A stretch of DNA of 64,000 bases from Bog-793 sp050013835. Its GTDB lineage: Bacteria > Actinomycetota > Acidimicrobiia > Acidimicrobiales > Bog-793. The notes under the pieces are model-generated. The model searched no databases. It saw only the letters and a program-made list of their open reading frames with translations, and was not told where the DNA came from. This document shows positions 1 to 13,884 of the stretch, in pieces. A program made the translations under genes and the position numbers. Location of the stretch: contig JBEKEM010000005.1 of assembly GCA_050013835.1 (NCBI GenBank), positions 103,466-167,465 of the forward strand. The letters run 5' to 3'. How positions within the stretch are numbered: the first letter of the stretch is position 1; every line of letters starts with the position of its first letter.

Positions 1-105
1 GACAACCTGACGAAGGGCGGCGCCGGCCAGGCGATCCAGGCGGCGAACGTCGCCCTGGGACTCGCCGAGACGGCGGGGCTGCCCCGCGTGGCGGTGACAC
101 CGTGA
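1..105 (+). CDS. argC: N-acetyl-gamma-glutamyl-phosphate reductase, C-terminal end only
   Basis: Only the last 34 codons are inside the window; the gene runs in from the left edge. The visible tail contains DNLTKGGAGQAIQ, the conserved C-terminal segment of ArgC (the NL-KGA-GQA-Q pattern). ArgC is the NADPH-dependent reductase for the third step of arginine synthesis. The TGA stop overlaps the GTG start of argJ by 4 nt (GTGA), so it belongs to the arg operon that follows. The identification rests on a short segment plus context, but both agree. Confidence 0.85.
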   Translation, partial: DNLTKGGAGQAIQAANVALGLAETAGLPRVAVTP

Positions 106-1268
106 GCGTGACCTGGGCGCGGGGCTTCGTCGCCGCCGGCACGGCGAGCGGAATCAAACCCGGCGGCGTCGCCGACCTAGCACTCGTCGCGGCCGTGGCG
201 GGCGCTGTCCCGGCGGCGGCGACGTTCACGACGAACCGGTCCTGCGCGGCGCCGGTCACGGTGAGCCGGGCGCACCTCGCGCAGAGCGGGGGGAGGGCCG
301 CCGCCGTCATCCTTAACAGCGGCTGCGCCAACGCCGCCACGGGGGCCGCCGGGCTCGATGCCGCCGAACGGATGGCCGCCGCCGTCGCCGGGCCGCTCGG
401 CGTCGCGGCCCGGGAGGTCCTCGTCTGCTCGACCGGGCTGATCGGCTACGAACTGCCGATCGAGCTGATCGAGGCCGCCGCGCCCGCCCTCGTGGGCGCA
501 CGGGGTCGCTCGCCCGACCACGCCGCGGCGGCGGCGACGGCGATCCTCACGACGGACTCCCACCCGAAACAGGTCACCCGCGACGGGGGGACCTTCCGGG
601 TGGGGGGCATGGCCAAGGGCGCCGGGATGATCGCCCCGCACATGGCGACGATGCTCGCCGTGCTGACGACCGACGCCAAGGCGACTCCCGAGGTGCTCGC
701 GGCCTCGCTCAGCCAGGCCGTGGAGGGTTCCTTCAACGCCCTCATCGTCGACGGCTGCACCTCGACGAACGACACCGTCGTCGTACTGGCGAGCGGGGAG
801 GCCGGCGCGCCCAGTCCCGCTGACCTCACGGCGACGCTCGCCGACGCCTGCGCCGACCTCGCCTACCAGCTGGCCGCGGACGCCGAGGGCGCGACCCGGG
901 TCGTCGAGGTCCGGGTCGTCGGCGCCGCCAGCGACGCCGACGCGCGCCTCGCCGCCCGCGCCGTCGCCGGGAGCCTGCTCGTCAAGGTCTCCCTCTACGG
1001 TGCCGACCCGTACTGGGGCAGGATCGTCTCCGAGCTCGGCGCCTCGGGGGCGGCGTTCGACCCGGACCGGGTGCGCGTGAGCTACGGCGCGACGACGGTC
1101 GTCGAGGCGGGTGTCGGCGTCGCCCACGACGACAAGGCGGCGGTGGCGCACCTCTCCGGGCGGGACGTCGAGATCTCCTGCGACCTCGGCCTTGGCACGG
1201 GCACGGCGAGCGTGCTGGCGACCGATCTCGGCCACGGTTACGTCGACGAGAACATGAGGACGTCATGA
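102..1268 (+). CDS. argJ: Bifunctional ornithine acetyltransferase / N-acetylglutamate synthase
   Basis: ArgJ transfers the acetyl group from N-acetylornithine to glutamate, closing the cyclic arginine pathway. The 388-aa product has the normal family length. The autoproteolytic site is visible as KGAGMIAPHMATML, with Thr183 as the predicted cleavage nucleophile that becomes the N-terminus of the beta chain; the usual Asn of the APNMAT motif is His here. GTG start overlaps argC by 4 nt and the stop overlaps argB by 4 nt (ATGA), so translation is probably coupled. Whether it is mono- or bifunctional cannot be told from sequence. Confidence 0.96.
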   Translation: MSVTWARGFVAAGTASGIKPGGVADLALVAAVAGAVPAAATFTTNRSCAAPVTVSRAHLAQSGGRAAAVILNSGCANAATGAAGLDAAERMAAAVAGPLGVAAREVLVCSTGLIGYELPIELIEAAAPALVGARGRSPDHAAAAATAILTTDSHPKQVTRDGGTFRVGGMAKGAGMIAPHMATMLAVLTTDAKATPEVLAASLSQAVEGSFNALIVDGCTSTNDTVVVLASGEAGAPSPADLTATLADACADLAYQLAADAEGATRVVEVRVVGAASDADARLAARAVAGSLLVKVSLYGADPYWGRIVSELGASGAAFDPDRVRVSYGATTVVEAGVGVAHDDKAAVAHLSGRDVEISCDLGLGTGTASVLATDLGHGYVDENMRTS

Positions 1269-2146
1269 CGGGCGTCACTCGCGACGCCGCGGGAACGGCG
1301 TCGACGCTCGCCGAGGCGATCCCGTACATCCGGCGCTTCGCAGGCGCCGTCATCGTCGTGAAGTTCGGCGGCAGCGCCCTCGGTCCCGTGGACCTCGACG
1401 AGCGCGCCGTCCTCGACCAGTTCGCCCAGGACGTCGTGCTGATGCGCAGCGTCGGCATGCTCCCCGTCGTCGTGCACGGCGGGGGCCCGCAGATCGGCGC
1501 GCTGATGGAGCGGCTCGGCAAGACCCCCGAGTTCCGGGACGGCCAGCGGGTCACCGACGCCGAGACCCTCGACATCGCCCGGATGGTGCTCCTCGGCAAG
1601 GTGAACCGCGAGATCGTCGGGGCCCTCAACGTCCACGCCCCCGTCGCCGTCGGGCTCTCGGGCGAGGACGGCGGGTTCATCACCGCCGTCGAGCGTGATC
1701 CCTCGCTCGGTTTCGTCGGCGACGTGGAGTCCGTCGACCCGGTGCTCCTGCGCCACCTGCTGGCCGAGGGCCTCGTCCCGGTCGTCGCCACGATCGCCCC
1801 CGACGCGAGCGGGCAGGCCTACAACATCAACGCCGACGCCGTCGCCGGCGCCATCGCCGAGTCGTTGGCCGCGCGCCGGCTCATCTTCCTGACCGACGTC
1901 TCCGGCGTGCGCGCCGCCGCGGAGGATCCCGCCAGCGTGCTCTCGCGCGCGACCGCCGCCGAGCTCGAGGCGCTCGTCGCCTCCGACGGCATCGTGGGAG
2001 GCATGATCCCCAAGGTGCTTGCCTGCGTGCACGCCGTGCGGCACGGCGTCGAGGCAAGCCACATCCTCGACGGCCGTGTCGGACACGCCCTCCTGCTGGA
2101 ACTGTTCACCGAATCTGGCGTCGGCACGATGGTGGTGGAAGCGTGA
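1265..2146 (+). CDS. argB: Acetylglutamate kinase
   Basis: Phosphorylates N-acetylglutamate, the committed step that arginine usually feedback-inhibits. The 293-aa protein shows the amino-acid-kinase landmarks: KFGGSAL with Lys33 for the phosphates, HGGGPQI (from His71) in the glycine-rich acetylglutamate site, and NINAD near residue 187. The length and the N-terminal extension before KFGG are like arginine-sensitive ArgB enzymes, so feedback inhibition is likely (inference). ATGA overlap with argJ upstream and GTGA overlap with argD downstream. Confidence 0.96.
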   Translation: MTGVTRDAAGTASTLAEAIPYIRRFAGAVIVVKFGGSALGPVDLDERAVLDQFAQDVVLMRSVGMLPVVVHGGGPQIGALMERLGKTPEFRDGQRVTDAETLDIARMVLLGKVNREIVGALNVHAPVAVGLSGEDGGFITAVERDPSLGFVGDVESVDPVLLRHLLAEGLVPVVATIAPDASGQAYNINADAVAGAIAESLAARRLIFLTDVSGVRAAAEDPASVLSRATAAELEALVASDGIVGGMIPKVLACVHAVRHGVEASHILDGRVGHALLLELFTESGVGTMVVEA

Positions 2147-3315
2147 CCCATCTCATGCCGACCTACCGCGAACCTGCGGTGCGGTTCGTCTCCGGCCACG
2201 GCTGCCGGCTCGTCGACGAGAAGGGGAGGAAGTACCTCGACTTCCTCTCGGGGCTCGGTGTGACCTCCCTCGGCCACGCCGACCCGACCGTCGCCGGCGC
2301 GGTCGCGGCCCAAGCGGCGCGGTTGATTCACGTCTCGAACATCTTCGGCAACGCCTTCAACGAGGACGTCGCGGCGACGCTCGACGTGCTGGTCGGCGAC
2401 GGGAACCCGCCCGGAGGGCAGGTCTTCTTCGCCAACTCCGGGGCGGAGGCGAACGAGTGCGCGATCAAGCTCGCCCGCCGTTGGGGCGGGCCGGGGCGTT
2501 TCGGCGTCGTGTCGGCGCTGGGCTCGTTCCACGGCCGGACGCTCGCCACGCTGCACGCGACGGGGCAGCCCGCCAAGCACGCGGCGTTCCTGCCGCTCCC
2601 GGAAGGGTTCAGTCACGTCCCCTACGGCGACGCGGCGGCACTGCGCGGCGTCGACCCCGCCGCCGTGGCGGCGGTGCTCCTCGAGCCGATCCTCGGCGAG
2701 TCGGGGGTCGTGCCGCCCCCGCCCGGCTACCTCGCCGAGGTGCGGGCGATCTGCGACGAGTTGGGCCTCCTGATGATCGTCGACGAAATCCAGACCGGGC
2801 TCGGGCGCACGGGGCGATGGTTCGCCTTCCAGCACGAGGGGATCGTGCCGGACATCGTGACGATCGCCAAGGCGCTCGGCAACGGCGTCCCGGTCGGCGC
2901 TTGCTGGGCCCGCGCCGAGGTGGCCAAGGCGTTCCAGCCGGGCGACCACGGCTCGACCTTCGGCGGGCAGCCGCTGGCGATGGCCGCGGCGCAGGCGACC
3001 CTGCGGCGACTGCGCGCCCTCGACGCACCTGGCGTTGCCGCGGAACTCGGCGAACGGCTGAAGATCCGCCTCGCCCGAGTCGACGGGGTCGCCGCGGTCC
3101 GCGGCTCTGGGTTTCTGCTGGGCGTCGTGCTCGCGGACGGCATCGATGCGCGCGCCGTCTTTTCCGAGGCGCTCATCGGCGGGCTCGTCGTGAACGCGCC
3201 GGCACCCGGGGTCATTCGGCTCATGCCGCCGTTCGTCGTCACCGCCGAGGACTGCGACGAGGCGGTGGAACTGCTCGCCGAAGCCATCGCCCGTGTCCGC
3301 GAGGCAGGTCGGTGA
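2143..3315 (+). CDS. argD: Acetylornithine aminotransferase
   Basis: PLP-dependent class III aminotransferase converting N-acetylglutamate semialdehyde to N-acetylornithine. The 390-aa protein has the FLSGLGVTSLGH segment, the cofactor phosphate region (ANSGAEANE), the DEIQTGLGRTG motif with the cofactor Asp, and the Schiff-base lysine in TIAKALGNG (Lys243). The GTG start overlaps the argB stop by 4 nt. Position inside the arg cluster makes acetylornithine rather than another omega-amino acid the likely substrate; ArgD enzymes may also act on succinyl-diaminopimelate. Confidence 0.94.
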   Translation: MTHLMPTYREPAVRFVSGHGCRLVDEKGRKYLDFLSGLGVTSLGHADPTVAGAVAAQAARLIHVSNIFGNAFNEDVAATLDVLVGDGNPPGGQVFFANSGAEANECAIKLARRWGGPGRFGVVSALGSFHGRTLATLHATGQPAKHAAFLPLPEGFSHVPYGDAAALRGVDPAAVAAVLLEPILGESGVVPPPPGYLAEVRAICDELGLLMIVDEIQTGLGRTGRWFAFQHEGIVPDIVTIAKALGNGVPVGACWARAEVAKAFQPGDHGSTFGGQPLAMAAAQATLRRLRALDAPGVAAELGERLKIRLARVDGVAAVRGSGFLLGVVLADGIDARAVFSEALIGGLVVNAPAPGVIRLMPPFVVTAEDCDEAVELLAEAIARVREAGR

Positions 3316-3332
3316 AGGGAGAAGGAGACGTT

Positions 3333-4247
3333 GTGACGAACAACCTGCTGGTGGTCTCGGACCTCGCGCCGACGGAGATTGCGGCCGTGCTCGATTTGTC
3401 CGAGCGGCCGAACCTTCCGCGCGTCCTCGAGGGCCGCGGCGCGGCGCTCGTTTTCGAGTTCCCGTCGGCGCGGACCCGTAACGCCGCGGAGATGGCCGTC
3501 GTCGACCTCGGCGGACACCCGGTCGCGATCCGGGGCGAGGAAATCGGTTTCGACGTGCGCGAGTCGGTCGAGGACGTGGCGCGCACCCTCGCCTGCTACC
3601 ACGCGCTGATCGCCGCCCGCGTCGCCGAGCACCGGACTCTCGACCGCATGGCGGCCGCCCTCGCGGACTCGGACCCCCACGTCCCCGTCGTCAATCTGCT
3701 GTCCTATTTCGAGCACCCGACCGAGGCGCTCGGCGACGTGCTGACGATCCGGCAGTGTCTCGGGTCGCTCGAAGGCAAGCACGTCGCCTACATCGGTGAC
3801 GCGAACAACGTCTGTCGCTCCCTCGTCGCCGCCTGCGCGGCGGTGGGGACGGCGGTCGTCGTCGCCTCTCCGCCGGGTTACCAGTTGGACGCCGGCTTTG
3901 TCGCGGCGACAAGGGCGGTCGGGGGCGTCGTCGAGGTCACCGACGACCCCGCTGGGGCGGTTGGGGGGGCCGACGTCATCTACACCGACGTGTGGGTGTC
4001 GATGGCGGACACCGACGAGGCGGCGGCGAAGCGGGCCGCGTTCCGCGGCTTCACGGTCGACGAGGCGCTCGTCGCCAAGGCGCCCTCCGGGGCGATCGTC
4101 CTCCACTGCCTGCCCGCCCATCGCGGCGAGGAGATCACCGCCGATGTGCTCGAGGGACCGCACAGCCGGGTCTGGCTACAGGCGGCGAACCGGCGTCACG
4201 TGATGCGGGGGCTGTTCACGCACCTGCTCGGCAGCGATGGGGGTTAG
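3333..4247 (+). CDS. argF: Ornithine carbamoyltransferase
   Basis: Makes citrulline from ornithine and carbamoyl phosphate. I start it at GTG 3333 (304 aa), which has a clear GGAGAAGGAG ribosome binding site and the right family length; the frame is open much further upstream but that part lies antiparallel to argD coding. The ornithine site HCLPAHRGEE begins at His258. The carbamoyl-phosphate loop reads S45-A-R-T-R instead of the common S-T-R-T-R, a variant worth noting. 17 nt after argD and overlapping the first possible argR start. Confidence 0.94.
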   Translation: MTNNLLVVSDLAPTEIAAVLDLSERPNLPRVLEGRGAALVFEFPSARTRNAAEMAVVDLGGHPVAIRGEEIGFDVRESVEDVARTLACYHALIAARVAEHRTLDRMAAALADSDPHVPVVNLLSYFEHPTEALGDVLTIRQCLGSLEGKHVAYIGDANNVCRSLVAACAAVGTAVVVASPPGYQLDAGFVAATRAVGGVVEVTDDPAGAVGGADVIYTDVWVSMADTDEAAAKRAAFRGFTVDEALVAKAPSGAIVLHCLPAHRGEEITADVLEGPHSRVWLQAANRRHVMRGLFTHLLGSDGG

Positions 4248-4251
4248 CGCG

Positions 4252-4728
4252 ATGGGACGGGTGCCGAAGAACCGTCGCCAGCACCTGCTGGCTCGCCTGC
4301 TGGCCGACAATGCGGTCACGAGCCAGTCCCAGCTCGTCGAGCTGCTCCTCGTCGAGGGCATCGACGCCACCCAGGCGACGATCTCGCGGGACCTCGAGGA
4401 GCTCGGCGCCCTGAAGGTGCGGATGCCGGGGATCGCCCACCCGGTCTACGGCATCGCCGAGCCGCTGCAGGCCCCGCAGACCCCGATCGAGCACCTCCGC
4501 CGTGTGCTCGGCGAGTGGGTCGTCGAGATGGCGTCGTCGGGCAACCTCGTCGTCGTCCGAACGCCGCCGGGGTCGGCGCACGTCGTCGCCTCGGCGCTCG
4601 ATCGCTCCCGCCTCGACGGCATGGTCGGTACGGTGGCAGGGGATGACACCGTGCTCGTCATCGCCGATGAGGCGACCGGGGGGGCTGGCCTCGCCGCCGT
4701 CCTCGGCCAGCTCGCCGGGCGGCAGTAA
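4252..4728 (+). CDS. argR: Arginine repressor
   Basis: Winged-helix DNA-binding regulator of arginine genes; works as an arginine-responsive hexamer. The N-terminal domain contains QATISRDLEEL (recognition helix region, residues about 41-51), and the C-terminal half has the GT-AGDDTVLVI pattern of the oligomerisation and arginine-binding domain. Starting at ATG 4252 gives 158 aa; an in-frame ATG at 4237 inside the end of argF would add five residues. Location between argF and argG is the standard actinobacterial order, and it presumably controls this same operon. Confidence 0.95.
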   Translation: MGRVPKNRRQHLLARLLADNAVTSQSQLVELLLVEGIDATQATISRDLEELGALKVRMPGIAHPVYGIAEPLQAPQTPIEHLRRVLGEWVVEMASSGNLVVVRTPPGSAHVVASALDRSRLDGMVGTVAGDDTVLVIADEATGGAGLAAVLGQLAGRQ

Positions 4729-4779
4729 CTAGTCGAACCAAGGGTCCGGCGGAGCCGGGCGAAAAGGAAGAGGTCCCAA

Positions 4780-5985
4780 GTGACAGAACGCGTGGTGCTC
4801 GCCTACTCGGGGGGACTCGACACGTCCGCCGCGGTGTACTGGCTCGCGGCCGAACGCGGCTACGAGGTCGTCGCCGTCGCCGTCGACGTCGGCCAGGGCG
4901 GGGATTTTGAGGTGATCCGCCAGCGGGCGCTGGGAGCGGGGGCGGTCGAGGCGATCGTCGTCGACGCCCGCGCCGAGTTCGCCGCCGACTATGCCATCCC
5001 CGCCCTCCAGGCGAACGCCCTCTACGAGGGCCGCTACCCCCTCGTCTCGGCGCTGTCGCGCCCGGTGATCGTGTGGCACCTCGTCGAGCAGGCGCGCCGG
5101 CACGGCGCGAAGGTTGTCGCCCACGGCTGTACCGGCAAGGGCAACGACCAGGTCCGCTTCGAGGTCGGCACCAGGGCGCTCGCCCCGGAGCTCGAGATCA
5201 TCGCCCCGGCCCGCGAGTGGAGATGGACCCGCGAGCAGACGATCGAGTACGCCGAGGCCCACGACATCCCCATCGAGGTGACCCGGGAGAAGATCTACTC
5301 GATCGACGAGAACCTCTGGGGGCGGGCGATCGAGTGCGGGGCGGTCGAGGACCCGTGGGTCGCGCCGTTGCCGGACATGTATGCCCTCACCGTCGAGACG
5401 GCGACAGAGCCCGTCGAGGTGACGGTCGGCTTCGAGGCCGGCGTGCCGGTCTCGCTGGACGGCGAGGCACTCGGGCTCGTCGAGCTCATCGAACGGACCG
5501 GCCGGATCGCCGGCTCGACGGGGTTCGGGCGGATCGACATGGTCGAGAACCGGCGGATCGGGATCAAGAGCCGGGAGGTCTACGAGTGCCCGGCGTCGCT
5601 CGCCCTCACCTTCGCCCACGCCGACCTCGAGGGGTTGACGCTGGAGCGGGACCTCGCCCACGAGAAGGCGCGGCTCGAGCCGCGCTTCGCCGAGCTCGTC
5701 TACGACGGGATGTGGTTCTCGCCGTTGCGGGAGGCGCTGTCGGCCTTCGTCGCCTCGTCCCAGCGCCACGTCACGGGCGAGGTGCGGCTGCGCTTCTCGC
5801 CGGGCGGCCACGTCGCCGTCACCGGCCGGCGCAGCCCGGTCGGGCTCTACGACTACGGGCTCGCGACCTACGACGCCGCCGACGCCTTCCGCCACGAGGA
5901 CGCCGCGGCCTACATCCGCATCTATGGTCTCGGAGTAAAGACCTGGGCGGCCCGACAGAACGCCGTGGACGGCGGGAAGGACTGA
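4780..5985 (+). CDS. argG: Argininosuccinate synthase
   Basis: ATP-dependent ligation of citrulline and aspartate. 401 aa, typical for the family. The N-terminal ATP-pyrophosphatase loop AYSGGLDTS is at residues 7-15, and HGCTGKGNDQVRFE and the YSIDENLWGR segment are present. GTG start preceded by AAGGAAGAGG. It follows argR after a 51-nt gap that could hold an extra promoter, but I see no convincing one. Immediately followed by argH. Confidence 0.97.
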   Translation: MTERVVLAYSGGLDTSAAVYWLAAERGYEVVAVAVDVGQGGDFEVIRQRALGAGAVEAIVVDARAEFAADYAIPALQANALYEGRYPLVSALSRPVIVWHLVEQARRHGAKVVAHGCTGKGNDQVRFEVGTRALAPELEIIAPAREWRWTREQTIEYAEAHDIPIEVTREKIYSIDENLWGRAIECGAVEDPWVAPLPDMYALTVETATEPVEVTVGFEAGVPVSLDGEALGLVELIERTGRIAGSTGFGRIDMVENRRIGIKSREVYECPASLALTFAHADLEGLTLERDLAHEKARLEPRFAELVYDGMWFSPLREALSAFVASSQRHVTGEVRLRFSPGGHVAVTGRRSPVGLYDYGLATYDAADAFRHEDAAAYIRIYGLGVKTWAARQNAVDGGKD

Positions 5986-5987
5986 CC

Positions 5988-7385
5988 GTGCCGCTGTGGT
6001 CGAGACGGATGAGGACACCGCCCGCCGAGGCGATGATGGCGTTCACCGAGAGCCTCTCGTTCGACCGGCTGCTCTGGCGTGACGACCTCGACGGGTCGAT
6101 CGCCCACGTACGCGGCCTCGAGCACACAGGAGTGCTCGACGAGGCCGACACGGCGAAGCTGCTCGCCGCCCTCGACACCGTCGGCGCCGAGTTCTCCTCC
6201 GGGCGGTTCGTGTTCGTCGCCGGCGACGAGGACATCCACACGGCGATCGAGCGGCGCGTCACCGAGCTGGCGGGCGACGCCGGTGCCAAGCTCCACACGG
6301 CGCGCAGCCGCAACGACCAGGTGGCGACGGCATTGCGCCTGTACACACGCCGCCGACTCGGCGAGATCGCCGGCTCGATCGTCGAGCTGTGCGAGACGCT
6401 GCGCGAGCGGGCCGCCGGTGCCGAGGGGATCGCCCTGCCGGGGTACACGCACCTGCAGCGGGCCCAGCCGGTGGCGCTGGCGGACCAGCTGCTCGCCCAC
6501 GGCTGGGCGCTCGTCCGTGACGTCGACCGCCTGCTCGACACCCGGCGGCGGCTCGACGTCTCGCCGCTGGGGGCGGGCGCCCTCGCCGGCTCGTCGCTGC
6601 TCCTCGACCCGGACTGGGTGGCGGGCGAGCTGGGTTTCGCCGGGCGCTTCGAGAACTCGCTCGACGCCGTCGCCGACCGAGACTTCGTCGCCGAGACGCT
6701 GTTCGACCTTGCCCTCGTGGGCGTCCACCTGTCGCGCCTCGGGGAGGAGTTCGTCGTCTTCTCGTCGACGGAGTTCGGCTTCTACCGGCTCGATGACGCC
6801 TGGTCGACGGGGAGCTCGATGCTGCCGCAGAAGAAGAACCCGGACATCGCCGAGCTCGCCCGGGGCAAGGCCGGCCGCCTCATCGGCCACCTCGCGGGGT
6901 TCCTCGCCACGTTGAAGGGCCTGCCGTTCGCGTACAACCGCGACCTCCAGGAGGACAAGGAGCCGCTCTTCGATGCCTTCGACCAGGTGGGCCGGGCGCT
7001 CGCCGCCGTGCGCGGGCTCGTCGACACGGTGCGGTTCGACACGGAGGCGATGCAGCGCGCCGCCGCCGACCCGGGGCTCTATGCCGTCGACCTCGCCGAG
7101 TGGTTGGTCGAGCGCGGCATGCCCTTCCGGCGGGCCCACGGGCTCGTGGGCGACCTCGTGCGGCGCTCGCTCGAGGAGAACAAGCCCCTCGCCGAGCTGG
7201 TGGCGGCAGATCCGGCCCTCGGGCGCAACGCCGTCCCGGTCGTCGCGCCCGAGCTGGGCACGACCGAACGGACGAAGGGCGTGCCCGCGGTCCGCGGTGA
7301 CGTGACCGACCAGCTCGAGCGCTTCGCCGACCGGCTGCGCACGGACCGGGCGCGTCTCGATCAGATCGGCCGGCCGAACCGCTAG
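5988..7385 (+). CDS. argH: Argininosuccinate lyase
   Basis: Splits argininosuccinate into arginine and fumarate, the last step of the pathway. Starting at GTG 5988, two bases after the argG stop, gives 465 aa, the usual length. The aspartase/fumarase superfamily signature GSSMLPQKKNPD begins at residue 275 and carries the catalytic serine; HTARSRNDQ and TSLQRAQP-like (THLQRAQP) motifs are also present. The frame is open far upstream inside argG, but that portion is an artefact of GC-rich codon usage. Confidence 0.97.
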   Translation: MPLWSRRMRTPPAEAMMAFTESLSFDRLLWRDDLDGSIAHVRGLEHTGVLDEADTAKLLAALDTVGAEFSSGRFVFVAGDEDIHTAIERRVTELAGDAGAKLHTARSRNDQVATALRLYTRRRLGEIAGSIVELCETLRERAAGAEGIALPGYTHLQRAQPVALADQLLAHGWALVRDVDRLLDTRRRLDVSPLGAGALAGSSLLLDPDWVAGELGFAGRFENSLDAVADRDFVAETLFDLALVGVHLSRLGEEFVVFSSTEFGFYRLDDAWSTGSSMLPQKKNPDIAELARGKAGRLIGHLAGFLATLKGLPFAYNRDLQEDKEPLFDAFDQVGRALAAVRGLVDTVRFDTEAMQRAAADPGLYAVDLAEWLVERGMPFRRAHGLVGDLVRRSLEENKPLAELVAADPALGRNAVPVVAPELGTTERTKGVPAVRGDVTDQLERFADRLRTDRARLDQIGRPNR

Positions 7386-7387
7386 CG

Positions 7388-7996
7388 GTGGCCGGTCGGG
7401 GGCGGCTGACGAGGGAGTTCTTCGCCCGCGACGCCACGGCCGTCGCTCCGGAACTCCTCAACCTCATCCTCGTCGGCCGCGGCGCCTCGGGGCGGATCGT
7501 CGAGGTCGAGGCCTACGCGGCGGAGCTCGACCCGGCGAGCCACGCCTACCGGGGGTTGACGGCGCGCAACGCGTCGATGTACGGCCCTCCTGGGCACCTC
7601 TACGTCTACTTCACCTACGGCATGCACCACTGCGCGAACGTCGTCTGCCGCCCGGAAGGCGCCGCCGGTGCCGTCCTCGTCAGGGCGCTTGACCCGCTCA
7701 CCGGGCTCGCCGCGATGCGCCGCCGCAGGGGCGGCGTCGGTGACGCCGAGCTCTGCTCGGGTCCCGCCCGGCTGTGCCAGGCCCTCGGGATCGACGGCCC
7801 CGACGACGGGGCGGACCTACTCGGCGGGGGTGACGGACCCGCCCTCGTCGACGACGGCAACCCTCCGCCGACTCTTCCCCGGTGCGGCCGGCGGGTGGGG
7901 CTCTCCGCCAGGGTCGGGGAGGCGGTGTCCTACCGCTGGAGATTCGCCGTGCCGGGCGACCCGAACGTGTCCCGGGCCCCCTGGCGGGTCGATTGA
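7388..7996 (+). CDS. mpg: 3-methyladenine DNA glycosylase (AAG/MPG family)
   Basis: Base-excision repair enzyme of the alkyladenine glycosylase fold, removing alkylated and deaminated purines. 202 aa; it shows the family landmarks IVEVEAYAA with the catalytic Glu, SHAYRGLTARN, and YVYFTYGMHHCANVV. It begins with GTG two bases after argH, an arrangement seen in other actinobacteria, so it is probably co-transcribed with the arg operon. Its stop codon lies inside the putative -35 element of the rRNA promoter. Confidence 0.93.
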   Translation: MAGRGRLTREFFARDATAVAPELLNLILVGRGASGRIVEVEAYAAELDPASHAYRGLTARNASMYGPPGHLYVYFTYGMHHCANVVCRPEGAAGAVLVRALDPLTGLAAMRRRRGGVGDAELCSGPARLCQALGIDGPDDGADLLGGGDGPALVDDGNPPPTLPRCGRRVGLSARVGEAVSYRWRFAVPGDPNVSRAPWRVD

Positions 7997-8020
7997 CACC
8001 CCCCCAGGTGGTGCTAAGGT
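7993..8020 (+). promoter_or_regulatory. Probable rRNA operon promoter
   Basis: TTGACA (7993-7998) and TAAGGT (8015-8020) separated by 16 nt, immediately upstream of a long untranslated leader for 16S. The consensus -35 and the position make this the best promoter candidate for the rRNA operon. The -35 hexamer overlaps the TGA stop of mpg. Transcription start would be near 8027. Confidence 0.6.
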
Positions 8021-8372
8021 GACCCGCGGCTCGGAAATGGGTTTTCACGCCGAGCAGTGCCCTCAGGTGGTCATCCGCCGGTCGGCCGCGCTGTCGATCC
8101 CTGGCTCGTAAGGGCCGGTGTGGTCTGCAGAACGCCCGGGTACCTCCTTCCGCAAGGAAGTGTGCCCCGTCGTCGCTCCTTGAGAACGGAATAGGAACAG
8201 CCAAAAGCCAGTGCGGGCGACCGCGCGCTCCTTTCGGGGTCCGCGGGGTCGCGAAGTCAATAAGCACTGAACACGGACAACGTCCGTTTTGGTGCCAGTC
8301 GGGGAGAGGGCGTCCGAAGCCCTCGAGCCGGCTCTCCAGATCGAAACGGCGGCTTTCAGCCGACGTGAGATC
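8021..8372 (+). other. rRNA operon leader (untranslated)
   Basis: About 350 nt with no gene. It contains a small hairpin CTTCC-gcaa-GGAAG near 8150 and the segment CTTGAGAACGGAATAGGAACAG (8179-8200). A related CTTTGAGAACTCCATAG stretch occurs in the 16S-23S spacer; such boxes are typical of actinobacterial rRNA leaders and are thought to serve antitermination and processing. Confidence 0.6.
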
Positions 8373-13573
<5,201 letters not shown>

Positions 13574-13676
13574 TTCTCGCTCGTGCTCGCTATGGAAGGC
13601 TCAAAGGAACCGCGGTCGCGTGTTCCTTGCAGCGGGTCGGGATTCGATCCATTCGGCTCGCTCGAGAGCTCAGGTT
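13574..13676 (+). other. 23S-5S spacer with 3' arm of 23S processing stem
   Basis: Spacer of about 100 nt. Positions 13579-13596 are the perfect reverse complement of 10111-10128 and form the 3' side of the 23S processing stalk. No tRNA is present. Confidence 0.8.
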
Positions 13677-13792
13677 TCCGGTGGCCATAGCGGCGGGGAT
13701 ACACCCGTTCCCATCCCGAACACGGCAGTTAAGCCCGCCCGCGCCGATGGTACTTGGGGGGCAACTCCCTGGGAGAGTAGGTCGCTGCCGGA
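13677..13792 (+). rRNA. rrf: 5S ribosomal RNA
   Basis: About 116 nt containing the conserved CCCATCCCGAACACGG and AGTTAAGCCCGC segments and GGGAGAGTAGGTCGCTGCC at the 3' side. Helix I is formed by TCCGGTGG at the 5' end with GCTGCCGGA at the 3' end. Ends are accurate to a few bases. Confidence 0.95.
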
Positions 13793-13802
13793 ATTCATCG
13801 CA

Positions 13803-13849
13803 GACAGGGCCCCCGCAGGACGCCGCGAGCGTGCTGCGGGGGCCCTGTC
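13803..13849 (+). terminator. rRNA operon terminator hairpin
   Basis: A perfect 16-bp GC-rich stem: 13803-13818 (GACAGGGCCCCCGCAG) pairs with 13834-13849, with a 15-nt loop, placed 10 nt after 5S. There is no U-run behind it, as is usual in high-GC actinobacteria. Confidence 0.8.
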
Positions 13850-13884
13850 GCGTCGGGCGCGCGGGCGGACCGACCGGACGGGTC

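Noticed and set aside
177..1235. Long antisense open frame opposite argJ (and similar ones opposite argD, trpE, korA, recN, tyrA-pheA, ispH)
   Set aside because: In very GC-rich DNA stop codons are rare in all frames. These translations are Arg/Pro/Gly/His-rich with no family motifs and lie over well-identified genes.
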